DNA of 64,000 nucleotides from CBDBBY01 sp965205055 (GCA_965205055.1 OZ242030.1:2046001-2110000), one strand, 5' to 3'; positions 1 through 8,632 are shown, numbered from the stretch's first letter. The notes: generated by a model not told the origin, from the letters alone. Numbers and translations: made by a program.

Positions 1-150
1 TGGGTCGTGGAGCGGACCTTCGCCTGGATGTCGCGCTGCCGGCGTCTGGCGAAGGACTGCGAGCGGAGCTTGGAGAGCTCCTTGGCGTGGGCGCAGCTGG
101 CCGCGTGCCGCTTCATGATGCGCCGGATCGCAAGGGCCGCAACATGCTGA
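1..150 (+). pseudogene. IS5-family transposase, 3' fragment
   Basis: The first 150 bases are open from the window edge to a TGA and encode 49 residues. They include ERTFAWMSRCRRLAKDCE and CRFMMRRIARA, the usual C-terminal end of IS5-family (IS1031/ISMsm-like) DDE transposases. Only the C-terminus lies inside the window, so I cannot tell whether the element is complete upstream. A decayed second copy of the same segment lies at 1114-1257. The sequence right after the stop does not match the one after the second copy well, so the element end cannot be fixed. Confidence 0.75.
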
Positions 151-185
151 TGATAAATGATAAAATCGGATTCATGAATTTCCGT

Positions 186-509
186 TCATACTCTCAGAAA
201 GCGCCAAATCGAGGCGAGACTCGCCGCGACGCCTCGCCCGCCAAGCCAATCCTGCAGCCCCGCCGGCGTAATTGCCGGACAGGCCTTGATCCGCTCAAGG
301 ATCCAAGCCCGGCATCCCGCAAGCTTCGGCGCGCGGCGCGTGCCCATCCGGCTCGGACCGGCCGATCCCGTGTCGGAATATCGCCGAGCCCATTTGATCA
401 CGCTCGACGCGGCCACCCGCAACTCCTTCGCAACGCTCCGGCGGCTTTCGCCCGCCGGCGCCTTCTCGACCGCGCGCATCCGCAAATCGTCCGGATAAGG
501 TCTGGGCAT
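186..509 (-). pseudogene. IS630-family transposase, N-terminal fragment
   Basis: A 107-residue frame starts MPRPYPDDLRMRAVEK and contains a helix-turn-helix of the form SRRSVAKELRVAASSVIKW. This is the typical N-terminal DNA-binding region of IS630/Tc1-mariner transposases. It stops after IWRFLRV, where the family normally continues into the catalytic DDE domain, so the catalytic part is missing. The promoter-side terminus of the element survives at 594-617, in the orientation expected for this gene. The copy cannot transpose by itself. Confidence 0.75.
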
Positions 510-593
510 CCGTTCCGTCCTTCATCCTTCGTCTTGAAACCAAGGACACAAACCATGTCGGAACAGCAAAGGGAATCCCTGAACAGTACGATT

Positions 594-617
594 CCACCTT
601 GGTGAAAAACGCTCTAG
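594..617. repeat. Surviving terminal inverted repeat of the IS630 remnant
   Basis: The segment ends ...GGTGAAAAACGCTCTAG. Read from the outside in, it is CTAGAGCGTTTTTCAC followed by C-AAG, which matches both ends of the miniature element at 1853-1970 with one mismatch in the first 20 bases. It lies on the promoter side of the truncated IS630 transposase, so it is that element's end. The CTAG contains the TA that IS630 elements duplicate. Confidence 0.7.
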
Positions 618-718
618 GCGGCTGCGAGGCGGCAAGCCCTCCAATCAAGGAAGTCGGGCCAGCGCCTGTTTTCGAGGCAGCATCTGATGGCGAGCACGGC
701 GTTGGCACCCGCTTTCGA
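614..718 (-). pseudogene. Transposase C-terminal ghost, copy 1
   Basis: On the minus strand 34 codons read SKAGANAVLAIRCCLEN...DFLDWRACRLAAA and end in a TAG that overlaps the IS630 terminal CTAG. The frame is closed just upstream. The same peptide pattern, frameshifted, recurs at 3164-3264 (copy 2). The style (CCLEN, DWRACR, short Ala tail) resembles C-termini of DDE transposases, but the family is uncertain. Confidence 0.4.
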
Positions 719-1113
719 CCAGCGGCGCCCGGCCTATCAACATGACACACTTGACTCTGCGTTCTGCCCTATGGCGGCCTGCTGCCGGGTGGCCGAACGC
801 TCCGCCGAACCCGACAATCCTCGAATCCGCGGTCGAAGCGCCGGATTCCAGAGGTCGAATCGGCAACCGCTCCTCGGAATCCTTAAGTTCCGGGTTGCGT
901 GGACGATCTTCGTGCCGCAGATGCAGCGAAACCGAACCACAAGGGCACACGGAATGATCACCGAGTCAAGCGTGGGAAATTGATAGGTGCGCGGGTCTTC
1001 GGAAACCGGTCCGGAACCGATCCATGCTGCACCGCGAACGCCGCGTTGGCAACCCTCCGAAACGCCGAAACCGGGCCGCGCGCGAAAGCGCAAAGCAGAC
1101 TTCACCAAAAAAT
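719..1113. other. No gene recognised
   Basis: Several overlapping frames are open on both strands but none resembles a protein family or has a convincing ribosome-binding site. The stretch lies between transposase ghosts and is most likely decayed mobile-element DNA. Confidence 0.5.
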
Positions 1114-1257
1114 ATGGACCACACCCTCGCTTGGATGTTGCGCTGGCGTCGTCTGGCGAAAGACTATGAATGAAGCTTGCAGAGTTCTGCGGCGCGAGAT
1201 CGGCCGGTCGAGTGCAGATTCATGATGTGCCGGGTCGGACGGGCTGCAGCATGCTGA
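1114..1257 (+). pseudogene. IS5-family transposase 3' end, decayed second copy
   Basis: Translation from 1114 gives MDHTLAWMLRWRRLAKDYE, a TGA at 1171-1173, then SLQSSAARDRPVECRFMMCR and a final stop at 1257. This aligns without gaps to the last 49 codons of the copy at 1-150. The internal TGA replaces the Arg codon of ERSLESS. The copy is dead. The two divergent copies suggest an old expansion of this element. Confidence 0.7.
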
Positions 1258-1699
1258 AAATAAACAACATAATTCGCAACAGCGAATTTTGATTCGTATT
1301 CTTGGAGCGCGTCAAGTTCGAATCATTTTTCTCAAGTTCCGCCGATGATCGCTGCCCGCTCGCACGGGAACCTCGAGAACCGATTCTGGCCGCGTACATC
1401 ATGTGCTGAATGCGGTTGATCGGTCGTTGAGGGTGTTCTGGCATGAAAAAGGCATCATTTGTCCGCGAACCGGAGGTCGCGGACACTGAGTTCGAATTGC
1501 AGGGCTGTCGCCAACAGAAGCGCACCTATTCCGCCAGCATATGTGTCAAGCGGCATTGTGGATGTCATGCATTTGCCTCACTCTCGAAGAGACGATTTAT
1601 CACTAACATTTTCATTTTTTCACTTGCTACACTTATTTCTGTTGTGTTCAGGGACAAACCAACCTTTTTTTGACCCAAGCAAGACAGGCGGAGGACGAC
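1258..1699. other. No gene recognised
   Basis: Nothing coding can be supported here. The last 100 bases are AT-rich (T-runs around 1610-1670) and could carry the promoter of the broken gene that starts at 1700. Confidence 0.4.
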
Positions 1700-2269
1700 A
1701 TGCCGCGCGATGGGAATGTGAAAGAGCTAACTCGGAGGCTGCCCACGAATGACGAGATCGCGAATGCTGCGGAGGCCTCTCGAGCTTTGGCCCATGCTCA
1801 ATCCGGGTCAGGTCGTTTGGTGCTCGGCGGAGAGAACGGAGACAACGTTCAGCTAGAGCGTTTTTCACTAAGTTTGACCCACTGTACCCGTCCCGTATCC
1901 TGGTAAAGCCCAACGGAGATTGGAGAATTCTCAGATTGAACTGGGTCAACCTTAGTGAAAAACGCTCTAGCGCCTGCGATCGCTGATCTGATTGTCACTC
2001 TGCTGGGTCACGTCGCCAGCGGAAACATGGTCACGCTCGTTCCGGCAGGCGCGATGCTCACTACCCAACAGGCGGCGGATATCTTGAATGTCTCAAGGCC
2101 GTTCTTAAGCAAACTTCTAAATGAAAACCGGATCCCGCATGTTCCGATCGGGTCGCATCGTCGCGTCATGCTTGCCGATCTCATGGCTTACAAAGAACGT
2201 CGGGATAGCACGCGTCGTGCCGCTCTCGATGAGCTGGCTGACCTCGGCCAAGAGTTTGACGCAAGTTGA
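1700..2269 (+). pseudogene. HTH excisionase/antitoxin-type protein, interrupted by a miniature element
   Basis: Two in-frame halves (from ATG 1700, and 1971 to TGA 2269) join exactly when 114 bp are removed, giving Asn-Val-Gln-Leu-Ala-Pro across the junction and a 151-residue product. The C-terminal half has an excisionase-like helix-turn-helix (LTTQQAADILNVSRPFLSKL, then HRRVMLADLMAYK). This is the layout of the small DNA-binding antitoxins usually paired with a PIN-domain toxin. No PIN gene follows; downstream DNA is non-coding. Stop codons in the inserted element end translation near residue 78. A truncated product from the GTG at 1955, inside the element, would keep the whole HTH. Confidence 0.7.
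1853..1970. mobile_element. Miniature inverted-repeat element (MITE) with IS630-type ends
   Basis: Positions 1853-1881 and 1942-1970 are inverted repeats of 29 bp with one mismatch, starting CTAGAGCGTTTTTCACTAAG. CTAG (containing TA) flanks both sides, so the net insertion is 114 bp with a 2- or 4-bp target duplication. Removing it restores the host reading frame. The terminus matches the IS630 remnant's end at 594-617, so a related IS630 transposase probably moved it. The core encodes nothing. Confidence 0.85.
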
Positions 2270-2764
2270 GCCATCTCGCTGACCGCGGTGCATCCCATTT
2301 TGTTTGGATTGGGAAGGTGCGGCAAGTCGAAAGCTGACCGCCGCTCTGCTCGCCTCCGGATGCCGCCTCGCAAACTTGCGCTGGCTTGGCTTTCTCGAAT
2401 TGTCGGCCATTCGCGTCGCAGCCGCTTGACCGAAAGGAACGGGACGCCCCAATTGCTCGACTAGGAAAAATTCCTGACAGGCTTGGACCGGACGGATGGG
2501 CCGCGCGACGACCGGTCCGAGCTCGAGAACGCCGCGCAGGTCGTCGTCTTCCGCGCCGAGCCTTTGCGAAAAAGAAGTGGATGGACGGCCCGCGCGGAGC
2601 GATATAAAGTGCGGAAATGCGAAGCAGCCATTCGCGCCGAATGGTTCGGCGATGCGGCGTCCGGCTCGATGCGCGCCTGATGAACTTCTTGCGACGGGAA
2701 TTGGGCGATTAGCGAACCGACGATACATGAGGTTTCCAAGGAACTGGCGACGCTGAGGGAACAG
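2270..2764. other. No gene recognised
   Basis: This is where a PIN-domain toxin would be expected if the broken antitoxin-like gene had its usual partner. No frame shows the acidic PIN motifs, and nothing else is supported. Confidence 0.5.
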
Positions 2765-3031
2765 ATGAACACACATCAAGCGAAGTATGAAGGCGCTTTG
2801 GACAGATTCCACGCTGCTATGGACAGCTTCCGCGCCGATATGTCGAAAAACGACGCCGCCTTCGAAAGGCTCCGGACCGACATGGCGAAGCGAGATGCCG
2901 ACGCGGCGAAGCGAGATGCCGACGCGGCGCACCGCGAAATCATCCGCTTGCGATGGCAGATCGGCATATGGATCGCCGGCGTTCTCGTTACAATCGCAGC
3001 AATGGGAATTTTCATCCGTTTGGCGATCTGA
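2765..3031 (+). CDS. Small coiled-coil protein with C-terminal membrane anchor
   Basis: The product has 88 residues. Residues 1-60 are charged and helical (ALDRFHAAMDSFRADMSKND, then MAKRDADAAKRDADAAHREI), suggesting a coiled coil. Residues about 67-86 form one hydrophobic helix (WQIGIWIAGVLVTIAAMGIF). This resembles small tail-anchored proteins such as haemolysin-XhlA-like or Bdr-like proteins, but I do not recognise a specific family. A weak purine-rich site (GAGGGAACAG) precedes ATG. Residues 40-53 come from a 21-bp tandem repeat. The codons upstream are in frame back to about 2690 without an ATG, so this may be the tail of a longer protein. Confidence 0.5.
   Translation: MNTHQAKYEGALDRFHAAMDSFRADMSKNDAAFERLRTDMAKRDADAAKRDADAAHREIIRLRWQIGIWIAGVLVTIAAMGIFIRLAI
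2885..2926 (+). repeat. Tandem 21-bp repeat, two units
   Basis: GCGAAGCGAGATGCCGACGCG occurs twice back to back, encoding two AKRDADA heptads in the coiled coil of the small membrane protein. An in-frame heptad duplication is compatible with coiled-coil lengthening by replication slippage. Confidence 0.85.
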
Positions 3032-3163
3032 CACGGCGCGGCACGCCTATGCCTGCGCCCCTTGGCTGAACGCGCCGACAAGACTTCCGAATTCCCTGTC
3101 CTTCGCAACGCACGGCTCCAGGACCTTCGGGAAACCGCGGACGCGTCCCGTGTTTCTTGGCCA

Positions 3164-3264
3164 ATCGATTACAGCGCGACAATCCCTCCAATCAATGATG
3201 TCGCGTCTGCGGTTGTTTTCCTGGCAGCATGTGCAACGAGCAGGGCGTTGGCTTCGGCTTTCTG
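3164..3264 (-). pseudogene. Transposase C-terminal ghost, copy 2 (frameshifted)
   Basis: The minus strand reads QKAEANALLVAHAA in one frame and CCQENNRRRDIIDWRDCR in the next. Together these align with SKAGANAVLAIRCCLEN...DWRACR of copy 1 at 614-718, with a frameshift near 3225. Both copies share the nucleotide string CCCTCCAATCAA on the plus strand. The copy is degenerate and non-functional. Confidence 0.4.
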
Positions 3265-3488
3265 ACAGCGACATCCTGTCCGACCAAAAAGTATGGGATG
3301 CACCCACAGCCGACCAACACGGCATCAAGAATCAGCAGGTCTTCCGCCGCGGGCCGCGAAACCAGAGCTTGACATGCCTTGCCGAGTTGGCAGAACTAGG
3401 TCTTCGAATACGCCTCGGCAAGGGAACGGTACCGGACAGCCGCGCTCCCGCCCGTAGGCGCGAGCGCGTCGAGTGCCGGAGGTATCTG

Positions 3489-4304
3489 ATGGGGAGCGTG
3501 CTGGTAACCGGATCCACCGGCAATCTTGGGCAGAAGGCCGTTGCGGCTCTCGAAAGTGCCGAGAGCACAAAGGTCGTCAGGTTCGGAAGGAATTCCGCCA
3601 ACTTGCCGGATGTGGTGACCGCCGACCTTTCCCACTATGGAAGCTGGGCACGGAGTTTCGGCGGCGTGGACGCCGTTCTCCATTTGGCGGCGGATCCCCG
3701 GCCGGTTTCGGACTGGGCAGCGGTGACGAAGCTGAACATCGACCTCGCGCTAAACGTGTTCCGGGCGGCCGAGGAGGCGCAAGTGCGCCGGATCGTCTTT
3801 GCCAGCTCGAACTGGGTCGTCGCAGGCTACAGGTTCGGCCGCGAGCGGCTCACCTCTTGCATCCCTCCACGCCCGGTCAATCCCTACGGCGCATCCAAGC
3901 TTTTCATTGAGCGCGCGGGGATAGCGCTCGGGGAGCGGACCGGGATCTCCGTACTGGCGCTCCGGATCGGATGGTGCCAGCCGGGCGATAACATTCCGGG
4001 TCCGCACATGGGATTCGGCCGGTGGGCGCAGGAGATGTGGCTCAGCAACGAAGACTGGGCGCAGGCGGTCCGGAGATCCTGCCTGTCCAGATACGACGAA
4101 AGCGCCGTACTGAACATCGTCTCTCAGAACGAGGGCATGAGGTGGGATTTGGCGGCGGCGCACGAAACCATCGGGTACGCCCCGAAAAGCCGTCATACGC
4201 CGCGACTGTCAGTCAAGGTCCGAATCGCGGATGCGGCGGCACGGACGCGCGACCGCGTGATCCGCCGACATTGTGCCGAGCCACTTTTCGGAACCCGCTG
4301 GTAA
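3489..4304 (+). CDS. NAD(P)-dependent epimerase/dehydratase, uronate dehydrogenase-like
   Basis: A 271-residue extended short-chain dehydrogenase. Visible motifs are the nucleotide-binding TGSTGNLG near the N-terminus, LHLAAD, FASSN about residue 100, and the catalytic YGASK (Tyr-x-x-x-Lys) about residue 140. The stretch FASSN...PYGASK...LRIGWC...WLSNEDW follows the pattern of bacterial uronate dehydrogenases, which oxidise galacturonate or glucuronate to aldarolactones; the substrate here is inferred. The start at ATG 3489 was chosen because MGSVLVTG is the canonical beginning of the Rossmann fold. The frame extends upstream into non-homologous sequence. No operon partner is nearby. Confidence 0.85.
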   Translation: MGSVLVTGSTGNLGQKAVAALESAESTKVVRFGRNSANLPDVVTADLSHYGSWARSFGGVDAVLHLAADPRPVSDWAAVTKLNIDLALNVFRAAEEAQVRRIVFASSNWVVAGYRFGRERLTSCIPPRPVNPYGASKLFIERAGIALGERTGISVLALRIGWCQPGDNIPGPHMGFGRWAQEMWLSNEDWAQAVRRSCLSRYDESAVLNIVSQNEGMRWDLAAAHETIGYAPKSRHTPRLSVKVRIADAAARTRDRVIRRHCAEPLFGTRW

Positions 4305-5083
4305 CACGGGAATTCGCTCACGACGCGCGAATTGCGGAAGGGCGGGATGGTGTCTGCGGCCCGACGCGGTCGGCAGTTCATCCGCGACGCCGTGAAATGC
4401 GCCGGATGTAGCGACCGCCGAGGTTCGGGAGAGGAAACGTCAAACTTCGGAATGTCGGGAGATCCAGCCGTTCAATGCGCTGGTTCTCCCTTGGCACGCG
4501 AAGGGGTTGGAAATACATGGCTGCTCCAGATCGGCCGCCCCTCCGCCCGAAGCGGCTGGAACTCGCGGAATTCGAAAGGGCTCAAACCCTTGCCTCGGCC
4601 AGTCGCGATCCGTACCTCGGCCCTCCGAAGGGTTGGCGGAGGGCTCATAACCCCGGTTCGACTGACAACCGACGCCAAATGAGCCAAGCCGCATCAAGTC
4701 TTGCGCCACTGCCGCGTTTGGCAACGCCTGCAACCTTTCCGCCGTGATCTCCCGAATGGCGCGGAACTGCTCCAAAACCCTCGCCCAATACGGTTCCAGA
4801 ACTACCCGGCAGGACCGCCCAACTTGCCGGAGCAAACCGATCTTTTCCATGCGTATCGCTGCGTCCACGCAGCCACCCTAAGCTCCGAAACGCCCGACAT
4901 GCGCAACACCGCAGCAGCTCATGTCGCTCTTCCGTGCCGATGCCGCACTTTAGCAAAGGCCATTCAATCTCGTCTCGTCGTCCGTGCTGGCCTCTTTCAC
5001 TGCGGTCAACATAAACTGCACCTAATCAATAAGAGGGAATCTATTGTTTCCGCGATTCCTGAAGATCGCGATAGGATCCGAAG
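4305..5083. other. No confident gene; possible decayed ArsR-type regulator
   Basis: A minus-strand frame at 4440-4868 begins MDAAIRMEKIGLLRQVGR and continues EQFRAIREITAERLQALPN, weakly recalling the C-terminal wing and helix of ArsR/MarR-type regulators. The recognition helix upstream is not readable in any single frame, and the rest looks random. If real it is a remnant. Confidence 0.25.
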
Positions 5084-6295
5084 TTACGTATTGCATATCT
5101 CCCGCATCCTTCCGAGAATATCGATTCCCTGCTGGGCGAAGAAGTGAAGCAGGTCTATGTAAATCCAGTTCTCTGCGAGCAGATCGCCCTCCCTCCTGTA
5201 CATGTCTACGACGCGCATAGACACTCGGTCCTTGTAGCCAGGAAATCCCATGAACCCGCCCGTCGGCTTCATGGACAAGTTCGGCCAGCCGAAGAAACCC
5301 CCGAACCGCCCTTCGGAGAACCTGCACAGATGACCTAGTGGTCGGTTCAACACACAAGATTCCATTCGACGCTTGCTGGATCCGGAACGGCGACTGCGAT
5401 TCCATCAAGCGGATTGAGAAGCCGCTCTCGGAATTCATTGAACTGTACAAAGGGAGAGAGGCGAAGCCCTGAAACTGAACGACAAGTTCCGCGTGCCTCG
5501 TCGTCTCCCGTCAAAACAGGGAACTATCCGACTGAAAAATGCCACTAGGAATTCGATCTCGCTCAAACCGCGGCTGAACGGACCCTGATGCTGGTCTTGA
5601 TAGCGTGCCCTGGTGTATGCCGCTCCGATCCCGGTCGGACCGTACCAAATCATGTCCTTCATCCAGGTCTGGGCAAGCTCATCTTGAGGCGACTCAAGAT
5701 CGGAACCAACTAGGTCGTCGATCATTCTGTCGATCAGTTCCATCGTCTTCCGGCTTTCCGCCGGATCTTGAACTGCGAAGTTCAATCCTTCGTGCGTTCT
5801 GGGCCCGGGCGTTATGAACCAGGCGCCTGTTTCCGGTGGAAACGGATTGTATCCTGCTTGTCGCATTACGCTGGGGATATCGAAGAAATGCGCGGTTTGC
5901 CGAATCCGGCCTTCGGCGACCTCATTGAATTCGACGAAGCGAAAAAACACCATTTTGCGTGTCGACGGAATGCCGAGCCAATTGTTGTCGAACAGGCCCA
6001 AGATGTGCCCCATGCAACAAACCCAATCGCCTTTGACATGGTGCATGCCGTTCGTCCCCGCAATGAAAATGTCGGGACGCCGCTGAATCGGCGAAATCGC
6101 ATGCCTGAGCGGCTCCCAGAACTGATCCGCGACAGCACCGGCGCCTTTCAGTTCGTTGAACGGATGCATTCCCTTCCAAGCATAATCTTCCGTCACGTAT
6201 TTCTTGAGCACGTCGGCCACGCCGCCGCTCGGCGCGACGTCAAGATCACGGTAAAATTCCAGAATGACCTTCTTGATTTCTTGGTAATCGCTCAT
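5084..6295 (-). pseudogene. SnoaL/NTF2-fold (polyketide-cyclase-like) protein, interrupted by a CTAG element
   Basis: The 5' part (ATG 6295 to about 5546) encodes MSDYQEIKKVILEFYRDL... through GLSEIEF, and the 3' part (about 5335 to TAA 5084) encodes GHLCRFSEGRFGGFFG... through GRMREICNT. Deleting the 210-bp insert joins them in frame as SEIEF-LGHLC. The restored protein has 333 residues and two SnoaL-like alpha+beta-barrel domains, as in two-domain nuclear-transport-factor-2 family proteins with an unknown small-molecule substrate. Translation today would stop inside the element after about 265 residues, losing the end of the second domain. The start ATG has a nearby AGGA. Confidence 0.8.
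5335..5548. mobile_element. 210-bp CTAG-flanked non-autonomous element
   Basis: The segment is bounded by CTAG at 5335-5338 and 5545-5548, with short inverted ends CTAGTGG / CCACTAG. Its left 125 bp are homologous to the left end of the 699-bp element at 60806-61508, and both start a frame at the GTG inside TAGTGG. That frame encodes THKIPFDACWIRNGDCDSIK...FIELYKGREAK here and stops after 43 residues. Excision of one CTAG plus the body exactly restores the host gene. It is probably an internal-deletion derivative of the longer element. Confidence 0.75.
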
Positions 6296-6942
6296 TCCTA
6301 CGCGTCTCCCCGAATAATGAATTGAAGGTGGGCGGACAGATGATACCAAATTCAAGTTGTGGCTGCGATACCGCTTACGGACTCGGAAATCCTTGAGGTG
6401 CTGCCGGGCCTGATTTGTCTGAATCCGATGATGAGGATTTGATTTCCGGTCGTCGCCTGCCTTACACGGCTGCCAGCTACGGGCAACAAATATCTGGCTC
6501 GTCGCCAGAGTGCTTTGGCCAGTTTGAAAGCCGCCGTCTGCTGCGTGAAGCGGATTTGGACAACGATTAACGAAGCCGGATTGAAACGCGGCTACTCCAT
6601 CCGGTGCAGGCCAACTCCTTCAGGAAAGACCGGGCACCGTCGCCAAAGCCATGCGGTTAAATCCGAATTGGTCAACGATTTCACCGCGCGACTGAAAGCC
6701 CGGCACCATATTCCGCATGGAAAATGCGTGCTTCCGGAACGTTGAGGTCTCGGCGCGAGTAGTACGCCGACATGTCCAACCGCCTTGCGCAGAATTCCAG
6801 ATCCCCCGAAACGGGCGGCACTCTCACCGATAACAGAGTGAACTTGAAAAAACTGCGCAGATATTGCACAAAAAGTTCCCAGAAATCCGAACGAGCCAGC
6901 AACTTGGGAATCTTGCGGCTTTGTCGTCGCAGCAATGTTTCA
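6296..6942. other. No gene recognised
   Basis: This lies between the broken SnoaL-like gene and the McrBC operon. A plus-strand frame at 6515-6745 (LKAAVCCVKRIWTTINEAGL...) is basic and resembles nothing I know. The segment may carry the operon promoter and is possibly mobile-element debris. Confidence 0.4.
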
Positions 6943-7110
6943 ATGACAGATGAACTCAAACAGATGCACGAGATGCTAGACTTCGATTACCGAAACAATG
7001 TGCGTAAGATCTTTCGATCATTCCGCTTCCAAATGGATCGCAGCATTTGTCTGGTCGTCAAGGAGCTGCTACCAAACCGCTATATGATACCGATTAGGAC
7101 TGCCCAATGA
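6943..7110 (+). CDS. Small protein translationally coupled to McrB
   Basis: Fifty-five residues beginning MTDELKQMHEMLDFDY. The TGA stop overlaps the ATG of the next gene (ATGA at 7107-7110), the usual mark of translational coupling. The sequence is charged, with no membrane segment and no recognised domain. The frame is open further upstream to 6772, but this ATG starts the segment that looks protein-like. It could be a leader peptide or a small accessory subunit of the McrBC system. Confidence 0.4.
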   Translation: MTDELKQMHEMLDFDYRNNVRKIFRSFRFQMDRSICLVVKELLPNRYMIPIRTAQ

Positions 7111-8632
7111 TTGAATCCGGAAAAATCAGCTCGAATCGTCCGTACTGGTTCGTCGCAGCAAGAGGAGAAAATAGACTCGAAAGATTTGTTGAAGAAGGAT
7201 ATTGGCAATTATTTGAAGATGAAACGGGCGAGAGTATGAGGAGTCAATATAGTAAAGACTTCAATTCAATGGAAGTTGGCGACAACATTGCAATCAAGTA
7301 TTACGGAACAGCAAAAAAAACGAGCTTGACTTTTTGATTTCGGCGGATCGCGTAGATACATTCTATATTGGCGCTGTAGGAGTAATACTTGATAAGACAA
7401 TTGATGATCGAAGAGTGAATATTGAATGGAAAGACAAATTTGAATATAAAAAAAAGAAATTTTACTTCTTTCGTCAACGTGATTTGATAAATTGCTTTCG
7501 TCGGAACGGTGATTCCCTGCGTGATGCCTTGATTGATTTTGCATTTCATAACGTTGAGCAGGACATCAACATGTTTTTGACTCATGAAAAATATTCCCAG
7601 TATGCAGTCAATCAAGAAAAGATCTCAAGTATCGAGAATGGAAATGATAGCGAGACTTCATCCGTTGGAAGCAGCCCGCATTTGAACACGATTCTATACG
7701 GCCCTCCGGGCACTGGAAAGACTTATAGTACGACTCGGCGCTGCGTTGAAATCTGCGACGGATCGAATGATCTGAAAGATAGGGAAATCGCTGACCGGTT
7801 CCAGCAGTTGCGCAATGAAGAACGTGTGGAATTCGTATCCTTCCACGAATCCTACGGGTACGAGGATTTCGTCGAGGGGTTGCGTCCCGACCCCGATGCG
7901 GGAAGCTCAGGCATTCTCCGCCTGGTTCCCAGATCTGGAGTTCTCAGGAAAATCGCAGAACACGCATGCCGCTGTGAGGCTGATCTTGCTCATGTTCTGG
8001 TAATCGATGAAATCAACCGCGCCAACATTTCCAAGGTGCTGGGTGAACTGGTCACGCTTCTGGAAGAGGACAAACGAAAGGGACGGCCCAACGAGGTGGC
8101 TGTGACCCTTCCCTATTCCGGCGGAAAATTCACATTGCCCGCCAATCTCCATATCCTCGGGACGATGAACACTGCCGACCGCTCGATCGCACTGCTCGAT
8201 ACGGCGCTGAGACGGAGGTTCCATTTCGAGGAAATTCCCCCTGAACCGAAGCTACTCGAAAATATCGATGGCATCGATCTCTCTGGTGTTCTCCGCAAAA
8301 TCAACGAGCGACTGGAGTGGCTGGTCGACCGCGACCATGTTGTCGGCCATGCATGGCTGATGGGAGCGCAAACCAAGGAGCAAGTCGATCGGATAATGCG
8401 CGGAAAGATCATTCCGCTCATCGCCGAATACTTTCATGAAGACTGGAGCAAGGTACGCGCGGTTTTGGGCGGCGGAAGCGGCTTCGTGGAGCGAACCGAA
8501 CTCAAGGCCCCGCCGGGGGAATGGGGCGACGGGGAGAAACGATACCGCTGGACAATCAAAGAGAATTTCAATTCCGATGCCTACGGCGAACTTATCAATG
8601 GTGGAATCGACAGCGGACAAGACTCCGAGTGA
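7107..8632 (+). CDS. mcrB: McrB-type AAA+ GTPase with N-terminal modified-base-reader-like domain, -1 frameshift at A8
   Basis: This is the motor subunit of a type IV (modification-dependent) restriction enzyme; it binds modified DNA and drives McrC. The N-terminal part (7107-7337) encodes PYWFVAARGENRLERFVEEG..., an EVE/PUA-like opening, but the frame closes at 7337. Moving to -1 at the run of eight A (7313-7320) gives KKNELDFLISADRVDTFYIG and continues to 8632, for a product of about 508 residues. The second frame alone would start at TTG 7334. The AAA+ core shows Walker A LYGPPGTGKT, Walker B VLVIDEINRANISK, and the McrB signature GTMNTADRS followed by LDTALRRRFHF. It overlaps mcrC by 35 bases. 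The N-terminal third is AT-rich and Lys-rich compared with the core. Confidence 0.8.
7313..7321 (+). other. A8 slippery run at the mcrB frame junction
   Basis: Eight A followed by C (read GCA AAA AAA ACG). Reading one base back gives AAC GAG and opens the long frame. A-AAA-AAA/A-AAA-AAC strings are efficient -1 ribosomal frameshift sites, and runs of eight or more A also permit polymerase slippage. The same sequence is a common site for real indels or sequencing errors. No downstream pseudoknot was established by eye. Confidence 0.5.

Noticed and set aside
295..950. Several overlapping frames of 100-150 codons on both strands
   Set aside because: They are frames of IS remnants read in the wrong phase; none has a ribosome-binding site or family resemblance.
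1316..1324. GTTCGAATC strings (here and near 32366) as possible tRNA T-loops
   Set aside because: No acceptor, D or anticodon arms could be paired around either; no tRNA was recognised in the window.
4440..4868. Possible ArsR/MarR regulator on the minus strand
   Set aside because: Only the wing-like end is suggestive; the recognition helix is missing, so it is not called as a gene.
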